Notes under the pieces: generated by a model
Seen by the model: the letters and a program-made list of their open reading frames with translations, nothing else
The model's database searches: none
Told to the model about the DNA's origin: nothing
Program-made: the position numbers and the translations under genes
Part shown: positions 57,337-64,000 of the stretch, piece by piece
How positions within the stretch are numbered: position 1 is the stretch's first letter
How the letters are laid out: each line of letters begins with the position of its first letter
Assembly (NCBI RefSeq): GCF_049331405.1
Contig: NZ_CP186274.1
Span: 620,001 to 684,000 of the forward strand
From: PoT sp049331405
GTDB lineage: Bacteria > Planctomycetota > Planctomycetia > Isosphaerales > Isosphaeraceae
Direction of reading: 5' to 3'
Length of the DNA stretch: 64,000 nucleotides

Positions 57337-59454
57337 GTGATCATTCTTCGGCATCGACAAACGGGGGCGGGTGTGTCCTACGTCGGATTCTTGCGGGTGT
57401 GCTTGCTGACATCATGCGCCTTCGCGGCCGGGGACTCCGAATCCGGGGGTGCCCCCACCGCGGAGTTCCGCGACGCGCGGGCCTACGTCGTCGGCCTCGT
57501 GGAACGCGGCGAGATCCCTTCCGCGGCCGTCGCCGTCCTCAAGGGCGACGAGGTCGTCTGGGCGGAGGGCTTCGGCCTCGCCAACCGGCAGACCGGGGCG
57601 AAGGCGACCCCGGACACGATCTACCGGCTTGCCTCCATCTCGAAGCCGATCACCGCCACGGGGTTGATGATCCAGGTCGACCGCGGGCGCGTGGACCTGG
57701 ACGCGCCGGCGAACCGATACCTGGCCGGCGCCAAGCTCTCGGCCAGGGCCGGGGACGCGGACGCCATCACAGTGCGTCGGCTGGCGAATCACACTGCGGG
57801 CTTGCCCCTCCATTACAACCTCTTCTACGACGGCCACCCGGCTACCCCGATCGACGAGTCGATCCGCCGCTACGGCTTCGCCGCGACCGAGCCCGGCAAG
57901 GCCTGGGAATACTCCAATTTCGCCTTCGGCGTCCTCGGGCTCATCACGGAGGCCGCGTCGGGGTCGCCGTGGCGGACTTTCATGGACGGCGAGCTCTACG
58001 GCCCGCTCGGGATGATCCGCACGTCGGACCGAGTCCGTCCCGGCCATGAGGCCGAGGGGGCGGTCCCCTACAGCAGGGACGTGTCGGGCCGATTCGTCCC
58101 CGTCGGCGACTATGGTTTCGACCATCCCGGCGCCTCGGCCATATGGAGCAGCGCCAACGACATGATGCGGTTCGCCAGGATGCACCTCCGTGGGGGCGAA
58201 CTCGACGGCGTCCGCGTCCTCAGCGAGCGGGCCATTAAGGCGATGCAGGAGCCGACCGGCCGACGAGGCGAAGGTTCGGCGATGGGCGTCTCCTGGGCCA
58301 TCACGACGGAGCGGGGCCACCGCTGCATCTCGCACACCGGAGGGATGCCGGGCGTGTCGACGGTCTTGCGGATCTTTCCCGACGATCGTGCCGCCCTCAT
58401 CGTGCTGATCAACAGCAACACCCACAGTGTCAACCGATCCCTCGCCACGCGGCTCACCCGGGCCCTCTTCCCCGACGGTGGGGCGAAGGACGAGCAGGAG
58501 GAGGACGACGGTCCTTCGCGGTCAGAGGACCGCGACGTCGGCGGCTCGTGGGCGGGTGGCTGGACCGGTAAGCTCGTCCACCCCGACGGCGACGTGCCGC
58601 TCAAGCTGACGCTCGAGGCCCCCAGGACGGCCCGCGTCGCCTGCGCCGGCCGTCCTCCGGTCGAGCTCTCCGAGGTGGCCTTGCGCGACGGCCGGCTTCA
58701 CGCGAGGCTCGACGGCCTCCTCTTCGCCCGCCCCGACTACCACGGCGTCTCGTGGCTCGACTTCAAGCTCTCTTTGAAGGGGGATCGCCTCGTCGGGGTC
58801 GCGACCGCGACCGGTCCGGAGTATTACGCACTGCCGCACTGGGTCGAGCTGGCGAGGGCGCCCGCCACCGAGGTCGCCGTGGGCGAAGCCGAGTACGACC
58901 TCCTGCTCAAGGCAGGCCGAGTGGTCGACGGATGCGGCACCCCCTGGTACGTCGCCGACGTGGGGATTCGCGACGGCCGGATCGCGGCGGTCGGACGCCT
59001 CGGCGACGCGAAGGCCGGGCGGGTTGTCGCGACTCAGTTCACGCTCGTGGACCCGGCCGGGAAGGTCAGGGGCGAACTGGGCATCAACGAGAAGGGGCAG
59101 CCAACCCTAGAACTGACCGGCAATGAGCTGGGCAGGGCCATCTTCGGTTTCCAGGGGAGCGAAGAGGACTTCTCCTACATGGAACTTTCCGACCGGCAAG
59201 GCCGGCAGCGGATCTCGGCGACCACCGAGAAGGATGGAGCCGAGATTTCATTGATGTCCCCATCGGGGCCGGATGGTGTGAAACTGACTCAGTTCGACCC
59301 CTCGGGCCCGAGCGTGACCCTGAGCCGCAGCAAGGACGATCCCAACATCCAAATAGGGGTGACATCAGTTGGGGGCGCCTCGGTGGAAATCTTCGACATT
59401 GAAGGCAACGCCGTGAAAGCGATCTCCCACGGAGGCCAACCGAGGCTCCGGTAA
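57337..59454 (+). CDS. Chimera: serine beta-lactamase-like hydrolase, D-aminoacylase N-terminal stub, and unrelated repeat tail
   Basis: 705 residues. GTG 57337 has no clear ribosome-binding site; GTG 57373 (GGGGG upstream) also fits and keeps the signal peptide. Residues about 45-380 are a class C beta-lactamase/DD-peptidase fold: Ser-x-x-Lys in RLASISKPITATG, Tyr-x-Asn as YSNFAFGVLG, and HTGG as RCISHTGGMPG. After a linker, residues about 518-563 read AEYDLLLKAGRVVDGCGTPW and VADVGIRDGRIAAVGRLGDA, the exact start of N-acyl-D-amino-acid deacylases. The metal-binding barrel never follows. Instead the last 140 residues are LVDPAGKVRGELGINEKG-type repeats. The lactamase part may work; the deacylase cannot. 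Confidence 0.85.
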   Translation: MIILRHRQTGAGVSYVGFLRVCLLTSCAFAAGDSESGGAPTAEFRDARAYVVGLVERGEIPSAAVAVLKGDEVVWAEGFGLANRQTGAKATPDTIYRLASISKPITATGLMIQVDRGRVDLDAPANRYLAGAKLSARAGDADAITVRRLANHTAGLPLHYNLFYDGHPATPIDESIRRYGFAATEPGKAWEYSNFAFGVLGLITEAASGSPWRTFMDGELYGPLGMIRTSDRVRPGHEAEGAVPYSRDVSGRFVPVGDYGFDHPGASAIWSSANDMMRFARMHLRGGELDGVRVLSERAIKAMQEPTGRRGEGSAMGVSWAITTERGHRCISHTGGMPGVSTVLRIFPDDRAALIVLINSNTHSVNRSLATRLTRALFPDGGAKDEQEEDDGPSRSEDRDVGGSWAGGWTGKLVHPDGDVPLKLTLEAPRTARVACAGRPPVELSEVALRDGRLHARLDGLLFARPDYHGVSWLDFKLSLKGDRLVGVATATGPEYYALPHWVELARAPATEVAVGEAEYDLLLKAGRVVDGCGTPWYVADVGIRDGRIAAVGRLGDAKAGRVVATQFTLVDPAGKVRGELGINEKGQPTLELTGNELGRAIFGFQGSEEDFSYMELSDRQGRQRISATTEKDGAEISLMSPSGPDGVKLTQFDPSGPSVTLSRSKDDPNIQIGVTSVGGASVEIFDIEGNAVKAISHGGQPRLR

Positions 59455-59469
59455 AACCTCTGGATTGCC

Positions 59470-61689
59470 TTACCACCCGAGCATCGACTGCAAAGTGCCG
59501 ATGGTCGAAGGCGGCCCCTTGACGGCGGGCGGGGCGGCGGCCGGCGCCTTCGCCGCCTTGCCCTCGGCGATCATCTTCTCCAGATTCTGGTTGGCCTTCT
59601 TCAGCTCGTTGATGACTTCCTGCTCGCTGTTCGCCTTGGCCGACTCGTCGGCGAACACATGCTGATACATGTTGTTTCCGAGGAATTGTCCGGCCATGCC
59701 GGCCAGGCCTGCCGGGCCTCCCGTGAAACCCGCCGCGAGGTCCCCGACCGACATCCCGTCCCTCGGGGGCTCGGCCTTGCCGCCGAGGTCCTCGATCTGC
59801 TTCCGCCGGTTCTCCGCCATCCGCTTGTCGATCATGACGTCTCGCCCGGTGCGGAAGCCGAGCGTCTTGAGGGACTCCCACTTCTGCTGGAATTTCCCCA
59901 TCCCGGTGTCGTCCATTCCCTCGCGGATCAGGTCGTCCTCGGCCTCGACCCGCCCGGTCTCGTACTCGACGTGCTTCATCCCGCGCTCGGTAGTAGCGGC
60001 GTCGCGATTGGCCAGCGCGATCTTGTACCTCCCGGTCTTGCTCTCCAGGTATTCCTTCGCCTTCTCGGCCGCGAGGCCCTTCTCGACGGGCTTCGCGGCA
60101 TCGTCCATGATCCGTTCGTAGTCGCCGCTCAAGTGGCCCTCATAGAACCGCCCGATGCTGCGACGCTCGGCCTGATTGGCGAACCCCCGATCCTGGAGGA
60201 ACTTGTCCAGCGACTGGCCTTTCTGAAGTTTGGTATCGAGATATTTGAAGAACTTGCGGAATTTCACATCGGGGTTGTCCGCATCCTCGATGCCGGCCTC
60301 CGTGATCGTCTCGCCCTGGCTCTGCAAGGCGCCCTTGCTCATAGTCATCTTGCCGAAGCGCTCGAGCCCTCGGACGCCCTGCTCGACGGCCGTGGCGGCC
60401 GAACCCGGGCCCGACTTCGATGCGATCGCGGTCAGCCCGGCCGCGGCATAAGGGTCGTGGAATCTGCCCTCCAATTCGCCCGAAGTCATTGCCGTCAAAA
60501 CCTTTGCGTACTGCTCGGTGCTCTGCTTCTGGGTGCCGCGGCCCTTGCCCAGGAGGATGTCGACCTTGGTCGCGGCATCCGCGACATCCTCGGCCTGCAA
60601 GTTGTTGCCCTCCATGAAGCTCGGGATCAGCCCGATGGCACCGGCCCGGGCCTTGACCGTCCCCTCGCCGCCGCCCGTCCTGGCCGCGAACTGGGCCGCG
60701 AAGACTTCCAGCTTGTCTCGCTGCTCCTGGTTGATCTTGTCGAAGCCGACCGTGCCCATCGTGTTCGCCAATTCGTTCCGGAGGGTCACCGCCTCGGGGT
60801 GCGTCATGCCCGAGGCCTTCCTCACATCCAGGTGATGCTTCAATTCTTCATCGGAGGGGAATGCTTTTTCTTTGATGGCGCTGATTTCCCGAAGGTCGCT
60901 CAGCGTGTCCAGGGTCTTCCTGGCCATCTCGAGCGCGCTGTCCTTGGCGCTGACGAAGGATTCCGCGAGGCTCTCGACGCTCACGACGAGGGCAGCGATC
61001 CCGGCCCCGGCGACGGCGACGCTGGTGAGGGCCCCCTCGAGCCCCATCGCCCCCGCCGCCGATTCGATGAACGATTTCTTCTCGGCCGACCCCGCGGCGA
61101 TCGCCTGATTGATGCGGGCCTGGTTGGCCTTCGCCATCATGGAGTTGCGGGCGCGGAGCGCGACATCCTCGTTCGAGAGGGACTTGACCACGAGCTTGTC
61201 TTTGGCGGCCTGCGCCCTCTCGGCCGCCCTCAGCAGGTCCCCCTGCATCTTGATGCCGGACATTCGGAGCTGATCGATGCCGACCATGGAGCGGGTCTTG
61301 GCCGCCTCCTCGGCCTTCATCCGCTTGTCGACCGAGGCCAGGTGGGCCTTCTGGGCCTTGTCGGCCGCGGCCCTCTGCAAATCCCCGAACTTGACGGCCG
61401 ACATCTGGAGCGAGTGCAGCCCGACGTCGATCTTCTGCGCCGCCGCGGCGTGGGCCTTCGCGCCCGCGGCCTGGGTGTGGGCGGCACCGAGGTTCGCGAC
61501 CGCCGCCGTCGCGGTATTCGCGCCGGCGGTGGCGGACGTGTTCAGCTTGGCGAAGGCCTTATCGATCGACGCGCCCGCCTTGGTCGCCGCCTTGTCGAGT
61601 TGCGTCATCGACGTCACGAGCTTCCGCGCGGCGGCCTCGGCCTTCGTCGACTCGATCTGGAAGGAAATCTTATAGGATCGCTTGGCCAC
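59470..61689 (-). CDS. Phage tail tape-measure-like protein
   Basis: 739 residues, GTG-region start MAKRSYKISFQIESTKAEAA, the usual beta-strand opening of tape measures. Long Ala/Lys/Gln helices follow (AQKIDVGLHSLQMSAVKFGD; AAERAQAAKDKLVVKSL), then a hydrophobic segment ALTSVAVAGAGIAALVVSVE. A large central domain (EQYAKVLTAMTSGELEGRFH; LERFGKMTMSKGALQSQGET) and an Ala/Pro tail end the protein. Tape measures set tail length and pass through the membrane at DNA entry. It lies 15 bases downstream of a tail-chaperone pair, the lambda order G-GT-H. No tail tip genes follow; the chimeric gene begins 15 bases further on. Confidence 0.82.
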   Translation of the reverse strand: MAKRSYKISFQIESTKAEAAARKLVTSMTQLDKAATKAGASIDKAFAKLNTSATAGANTATAAVANLGAAHTQAAGAKAHAAAAQKIDVGLHSLQMSAVKFGDLQRAAADKAQKAHLASVDKRMKAEEAAKTRSMVGIDQLRMSGIKMQGDLLRAAERAQAAKDKLVVKSLSNEDVALRARNSMMAKANQARINQAIAAGSAEKKSFIESAAGAMGLEGALTSVAVAGAGIAALVVSVESLAESFVSAKDSALEMARKTLDTLSDLREISAIKEKAFPSDEELKHHLDVRKASGMTHPEAVTLRNELANTMGTVGFDKINQEQRDKLEVFAAQFAARTGGGEGTVKARAGAIGLIPSFMEGNNLQAEDVADAATKVDILLGKGRGTQKQSTEQYAKVLTAMTSGELEGRFHDPYAAAGLTAIASKSGPGSAATAVEQGVRGLERFGKMTMSKGALQSQGETITEAGIEDADNPDVKFRKFFKYLDTKLQKGQSLDKFLQDRGFANQAERRSIGRFYEGHLSGDYERIMDDAAKPVEKGLAAEKAKEYLESKTGRYKIALANRDAATTERGMKHVEYETGRVEAEDDLIREGMDDTGMGKFQQKWESLKTLGFRTGRDVMIDKRMAENRRKQIEDLGGKAEPPRDGMSVGDLAAGFTGGPAGLAGMAGQFLGNNMYQHVFADESAKANSEQEVINELKKANQNLEKMIAEGKAAKAPAAAPPAVKGPPSTIGTLQSMLGW

Positions 61690-61704
61690 GATGCAGTCTC
61701 CTCG

Positions 61705-61833
61705 CTATCCGATGCCGGCGAGGCCGGCGATGCGCACAGCTCCCGGGCCCTGATCTTCGCACCATTTGTTCGGGTCTGGCGGCCTCCGGAGGAGCCGCCA
61801 GAGGTTCGATTCCACATAGTCTGCGACCGTCAT
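61705..61833 (-). CDS. Tail chaperone T-like segment, read by -1 frameshift or re-initiation
   Basis: 42 codons from MTVADYVESNLWRLLRRPPD to GPGAVRIAGLAGIG. It starts in an ATGA overlap with the G-like gene, and the same frame stays open upstream to the slippery site at 61896-61902, where -1 slippage would add TLARWQRLCGFAFGGIPCYR before this segment. The predicted G-T fusion is 205 residues. In lambda, gpG and gpGT are tail assembly chaperones bound to the tape measure, which here follows 15 bases later. Either mechanism needs experiment; the order strongly supports G-GT-H. Confidence 0.7.
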   Translation of the reverse strand: MTVADYVESNLWRLLRRPPDPNKWCEDQGPGAVRIAGLAGIG

Positions 61834-62321
61834 CCCTCGGTAGCAGGGGATCCCTCCGAAGGCGAATCCGCAGAGTCGCTGCCATCGGGCGAGTGTTTTG
61901 GGCCGACGCCCGTGGCCACCCCCATGACGTCATCCCGCAGTCGTGCGAGCGGGTGGCGTCCGCTGGGGTCGTCGTAGATGAAGCGCAAGAGCTTGTTCAA
62001 CTGGGCCGACGTCAGGTCGTAGTTCGCCGTCAGGAGGGCGCGGGCGATGGGGAGTTCGACCGAGGCCGCGTCGGCCAGCTTGACCATCCCGTCCTCGGTC
62101 GAGGCGAACATCTCCTTGCGCCGGTCGAGGAGGGACTGGTAATCGTCGCGCCCCTCCAGCGTCAGGCTGCTCCTCCAGCCGGTGTCCGATTCGTCGTGGG
62201 CCTCGAAGATCACCAGGGGATTCCGCAGGATCCACTGCTGTCCGTCTGCCAGCGTGACCGGCGTCCCGTCGACGAAATCGGCCCGGCGTAGTTCGTACTC
62301 TCTGAGCAATTCTTCGGTCAT
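61830..62321 (-). CDS. Tail assembly chaperone G-like protein
   Basis: 163 residues from MTEELLREYELRRADFVDGT; AGGAAG lies upstream. Text such as VTLADGQQWILRNPLVIFEA, then LRRADFVDG and LTANYDLTSAQLNKLLRFIY, resembles the acidic helical tail chaperones found before tape measures. Residues 136-163 form an acidic Ser/Pro tail, as expected for the unshifted product. Codon 142 is the AAA of the heptamer C CCA AAA. Position two genes before the tape measure on the same strand supports the role; sequence identity to lambda G is not claimed. Confidence 0.7.
   Translation of the reverse strand: MTEELLREYELRRADFVDGTPVTLADGQQWILRNPLVIFEAHDESDTGWRSSLTLEGRDDYQSLLDRRKEMFASTEDGMVKLADAASVELPIARALLTANYDLTSAQLNKLLRFIYDDPSGRHPLARLRDDVMGVATGVGPKHSPDGSDSADSPSEGSPATEG
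61896..61902 (-). other. C CCA AAA slippery heptamer for programmed -1 frameshift
   Basis: Read on the minus strand, the bases CCCAAAA are phased X XXY YYZ relative to the G-like frame (CCA then AAA). The -1 frame is open from here to the TAG at 61705. A small stem (GCAG/CTGC) lies about 15 bases downstream. This matches the lambda G/T type of site. Confidence 0.72.
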
Positions 62322-62376
62322 TGCCGTCTTCCTCGAATCGGTGGGTTGAGGTTTCGAACAAGGGAGGATTGGACGA

Positions 62377-62622
62377 TCAACGGCGGTCCTGGCGATCCAG
62401 GGGCCGACGCACAATGGCGGGGTCGATCTTCATCGACCCGGGATCAACAGGCGGCCTCCGGATGATGGCGGCGGAGATCTTGGCCAGGGCCGCGGCCTGG
62501 ACGTTGGCCTTGGCCTTGGCCGCGAGCTCTCGTTGCTTGGCGAGGAAGGCCTTCCATTGATCCGGCGTGAAGCCGGGGATCTTGGAGAGCGCTTCGTTGA
62601 GTTCCTGCTTCTGGACGGTCAT
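62377..62622 (-). CDS. Small phage-associated hypothetical protein
   Basis: 81 residues from MTVQKQELNEALSKIPGFTP, with AAAGG 8 bases upstream. A helical start with FTPDQWKAFLAKQRELAAKA is followed by Ala-rich helix and a basic end (IIRRPPVDPGSMKIDPAIVR). Size and position between head-tail and chaperone-like genes fit a minor tail or scaffolding protein, but no family was recognised. Confidence 0.6.
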   Translation of the reverse strand: MTVQKQELNEALSKIPGFTPDQWKAFLAKQRELAAKAKANVQAAALAKISAAIIRRPPVDPGSMKIDPAIVRRPLDRQDRR

Positions 62623-62683
62623 TCTTGTGCCTTTCGAAGGTGTTCAGGCTGAGGCGGTCGTGCGTGGTCATGGAGCCCACGCG

Positions 62684-63271
62684 TCAATTCACGGGGTCGA
62701 TGGTGCTGCCGAGGATCTCATCGAGGGCGAGGCGGACCCGCCGCTCGAGGAAAGCGAGGTCGCCCTCGCGCATCGTCCCACGGTTCGCCCGGACCAGCTC
62801 CAGGACCTCGGCGCGGATGATGGCGTCGCGGCGGCCGAGCTCGCGCAGGGTCAGCGCGAAGGATCGCAGGCTCTCGGCCATCAGCAGCAGGGGGGCGGTG
62901 TCGGACGAGTCGCCAGCTTCCACCCAGGAGTCGAATCCCTCTTGATCGGGGTCGATGGGCGGCGGGGCCGAGGGCGTCTCCGGCTCGGGCATGGGCGGGA
63001 GCGCCTCGGCCAGGCGCTGCTCGACCGTCTCGAGGAACTTCGCCCTTGCCGGGCCCCGGTGGGCGCCGATGTTGTCGGCGTAGATGGCGAGGATCTCTCG
63101 CCGGATCCATTCGTCGGACTGGCCGGCGCGACGCAGTGCCTCGGCGGAATGGCGGACGAACCTCGCCGCGAAGGAGAGCGGGGCCGGGCTCCCGGCGGCC
63201 TCCCATCCCGCGATCATCGCCCTCATCTCCGCGTTCGCTTCGGCCAAAGATATCACAGTCGTACAAGTCAT
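62684..63271 (-). CDS. Phage-associated hypothetical protein
   Basis: 195 residues from MTCTTVISLAEANAEMRAMI; its start overlaps the preceding stop by ATGA, so the two are coupled. It has two similar helical halves: SDEWIRREILAIYADNIGAH with KFLETVEQRLAEALPPM, and DAIIRAEVLELVRANRGTMR with LAFLERRVRLALDEIL. This points to an internal duplication separated by a Pro/acidic linker. The preceding protein shares the pattern (FTEKGIRDDIAETFAEI). Function unknown. Confidence 0.65.
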   Translation of the reverse strand: MTCTTVISLAEANAEMRAMIAGWEAAGSPAPLSFAARFVRHSAEALRRAGQSDEWIRREILAIYADNIGAHRGPARAKFLETVEQRLAEALPPMPEPETPSAPPPIDPDQEGFDSWVEAGDSSDTAPLLLMAESLRSFALTLRELGRRDAIIRAEVLELVRANRGTMREGDLAFLERRVRLALDEILGSTIDPVN

Positions 63272-63603
63272 AATTCGGTCTCCTTTGCGGCAATGGCCTT
63301 GATCGCGTCGCTCGTGATCGGGTCCGGCATGTCGGCGGGTTCCGCGAGGACCTCGGCGATGGCCTGCTCCACCAGGGGGAGCAGGTAATCCCTCGCTTTC
63401 CGATCGTCGCCGACGATCTCGGCGAACGTCTCAGCGATGTCGTCGCGAATGCCTTTCTCTGTAAACCTGTGCTTACGGAGGAGCCGGACTCGGTCCTTCG
63501 TCCGACGCAGCACGAGGAGGCTCGGGCTGGGACGGCCGGCGGCATCCCAACGGTCGACGGTCGCCCGCTGTTCGGGGGTCAATTCGCTGTAATGAATCAG
63601 CAT
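63268..63603 (-). CDS. Phage-associated hypothetical protein, related to the next gene
   Basis: 111 residues from MLIHYSELTPEQRATVDRWD, with AAGGG upstream; the frame is open for 29 more codons without a better start. It contains SLLVLRRTKDRVRLLRKHRF and GIRDDIAETFAEIVGDDRKA, then LLPLVEQAIAEVLAEPADMP. The same helix pattern occurs twice in the following protein, so the two genes probably arose by duplication. It is the first visible gene of the minus-strand tail segment. Confidence 0.65.
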   Translation of the reverse strand: MLIHYSELTPEQRATVDRWDAAGRPSPSLLVLRRTKDRVRLLRKHRFTEKGIRDDIAETFAEIVGDDRKARDYLLPLVEQAIAEVLAEPADMPDPITSDAIKAIAAKETEL

Positions 63604-63829
63604 TTCGGCAAACCCTTTCTTGTGAGAGATGACGCAGACTCGGATCGAGGCGGTCAGTGCCTTGAGCCCGGCTTCATTCGAGCGGGTCACTCCACTGGTC
63701 CCGCCGAATATTGGGACGGATCGCTACGACCGTTGCGTCACCACGGGCCCGGGTCAGGGGCGACGAAAGTCCTAGCGTCGATCCCGACGAAGATAGGTGG
63801 AATCCGTCCCAAGCCCGAGGAGCAGTCGT

Positions 63830-64000
63830 ATGAAGTGCCCGCGATGCGGTGAAGGCTTTCCGGTATCCCGTGCTCGCTCGATCCCGTCGGATCGGCCCGA
63901 GGTCGGCCGCGTCAAGGCGTGCCGAAAGTGTGGCCATTTCGGCGTGGTCCGCCGCGACCTGAAGCTGGGGAAGCTGCCTCAGGACCTGAACTTCCCGGAC
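63830..64000 (+). CDS. Zinc-ribbon protein, 3' end beyond window
   Basis: 57 codons to the window edge from MKCPRCGEGFPVSRARSIPS, with GAGGAG 8 bases upstream. Two CxxC knuckles, CPRCG and CRKCG (about 25 residues apart), form a zinc ribbon, and the basic FGVVRRDLKLGKLPQDLNF follows. It is divergent from the phage genes. Small zinc-ribbon proteins of this type occur in phages and as regulators; the truncated view prevents assignment. Confidence 0.65.
   Translation, partial: MKCPRCGEGFPVSRARSIPSDRPEVGRVKACRKCGHFGVVRRDLKLGKLPQDLNFPD

Noticed and set aside
59659..61977. A 772-codon plus-strand frame opposite the tape-measure gene
   Set aside because: No ribosome-binding site or domain pattern; the minus-strand tape-measure gene with coupled chaperones explains the region.

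Overview
The window is 64 kb of GC-rich chromosomal DNA, probably from a planctomycete and most like the Isosphaeraceae. Lineage clues are a DUF1559 prepilin-like protein (N-terminal FTLIELLVVIAI motif, C-terminal HNGG...DG motif) beside a tiny lipoprotein, a secreted dockerin protein, a TPR/secretin-like protein with a pure Gly/Met tail, and many planctomycete-type secreted and hypothetical proteins. No rRNA or tRNA gene was recognised. The genus cannot be fixed from the sequence alone.

Layout. (1) 1-6770, minus strand: a five-gene operon with a Dlt-like cast (MBOAT O-acyltransferase, two SGNH hydrolases, stand-alone adenylation enzyme) plus a lipid A-type acyltransferase that runs off the left edge. 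No carrier protein is visible. (2) 7390-11923: membrane protein, PMT/ArnT-type glycosyltransferase, VOC protein, and a small secreted Cys/Pro/Ala-rich protein with a clear terminator. (3) 12306-24857, plus strand: a collinear flagellar export and assembly cluster, fliF-fliG-(second FliG_C protein)-fliO-fliP-fliQ-fliR-flhB-flhA-flhF-flhG-fliA. Several members are odd: FliG lacks its middle domain, FlhB lacks the NPTH autocleavage motif, and FlhG lacks the P-loop lysine. (4) 25023-35898: a frameshifted MFS exporter behind a 27-bp inverted repeat, a methyltransferase, a GAP1-like/GTPase pair, and membrane proteins. (5) 36264-44616: an accessory island of small hypothetical genes, several kinds of hairpin repeat, an IS200 transposase remnant and a Nudix gene. 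(6) 44731-51577: dockerin protein, two TolC-like outer-membrane factors in tandem (the second broken by two frameshifts), and a TPR/secretin-like protein. (7) 52001-53081: gene debris and dense palindrome clusters. (8) 53402-59454: a GntR regulator divergent from a D-amino-acid-type set (DUF1559 protein, DSD1/D-threonine aldolase-like PLP enzyme, serine hydrolase fused to a D-aminoacylase stub). (9) 59470-63603, minus strand: a phage tail segment with a tape-measure gene and a lambda G/GT-like gene pair carrying an in-frame C CCA AAA slippery heptamer. A divergent zinc-ribbon gene runs off the right edge.

The most notable points are the reduced flagellar proteins, the tail-chaperone frameshift signal, the hairpin families whose arms covary, the carrier-less Dlt-like operon, the membrane GTPase/GAP1-like pair, and the chimeric gene that abuts the phage segment. 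Several frameshifts (MFS, second TolC) lie in G/C-rich runs and could be assembly errors rather than real mutations.
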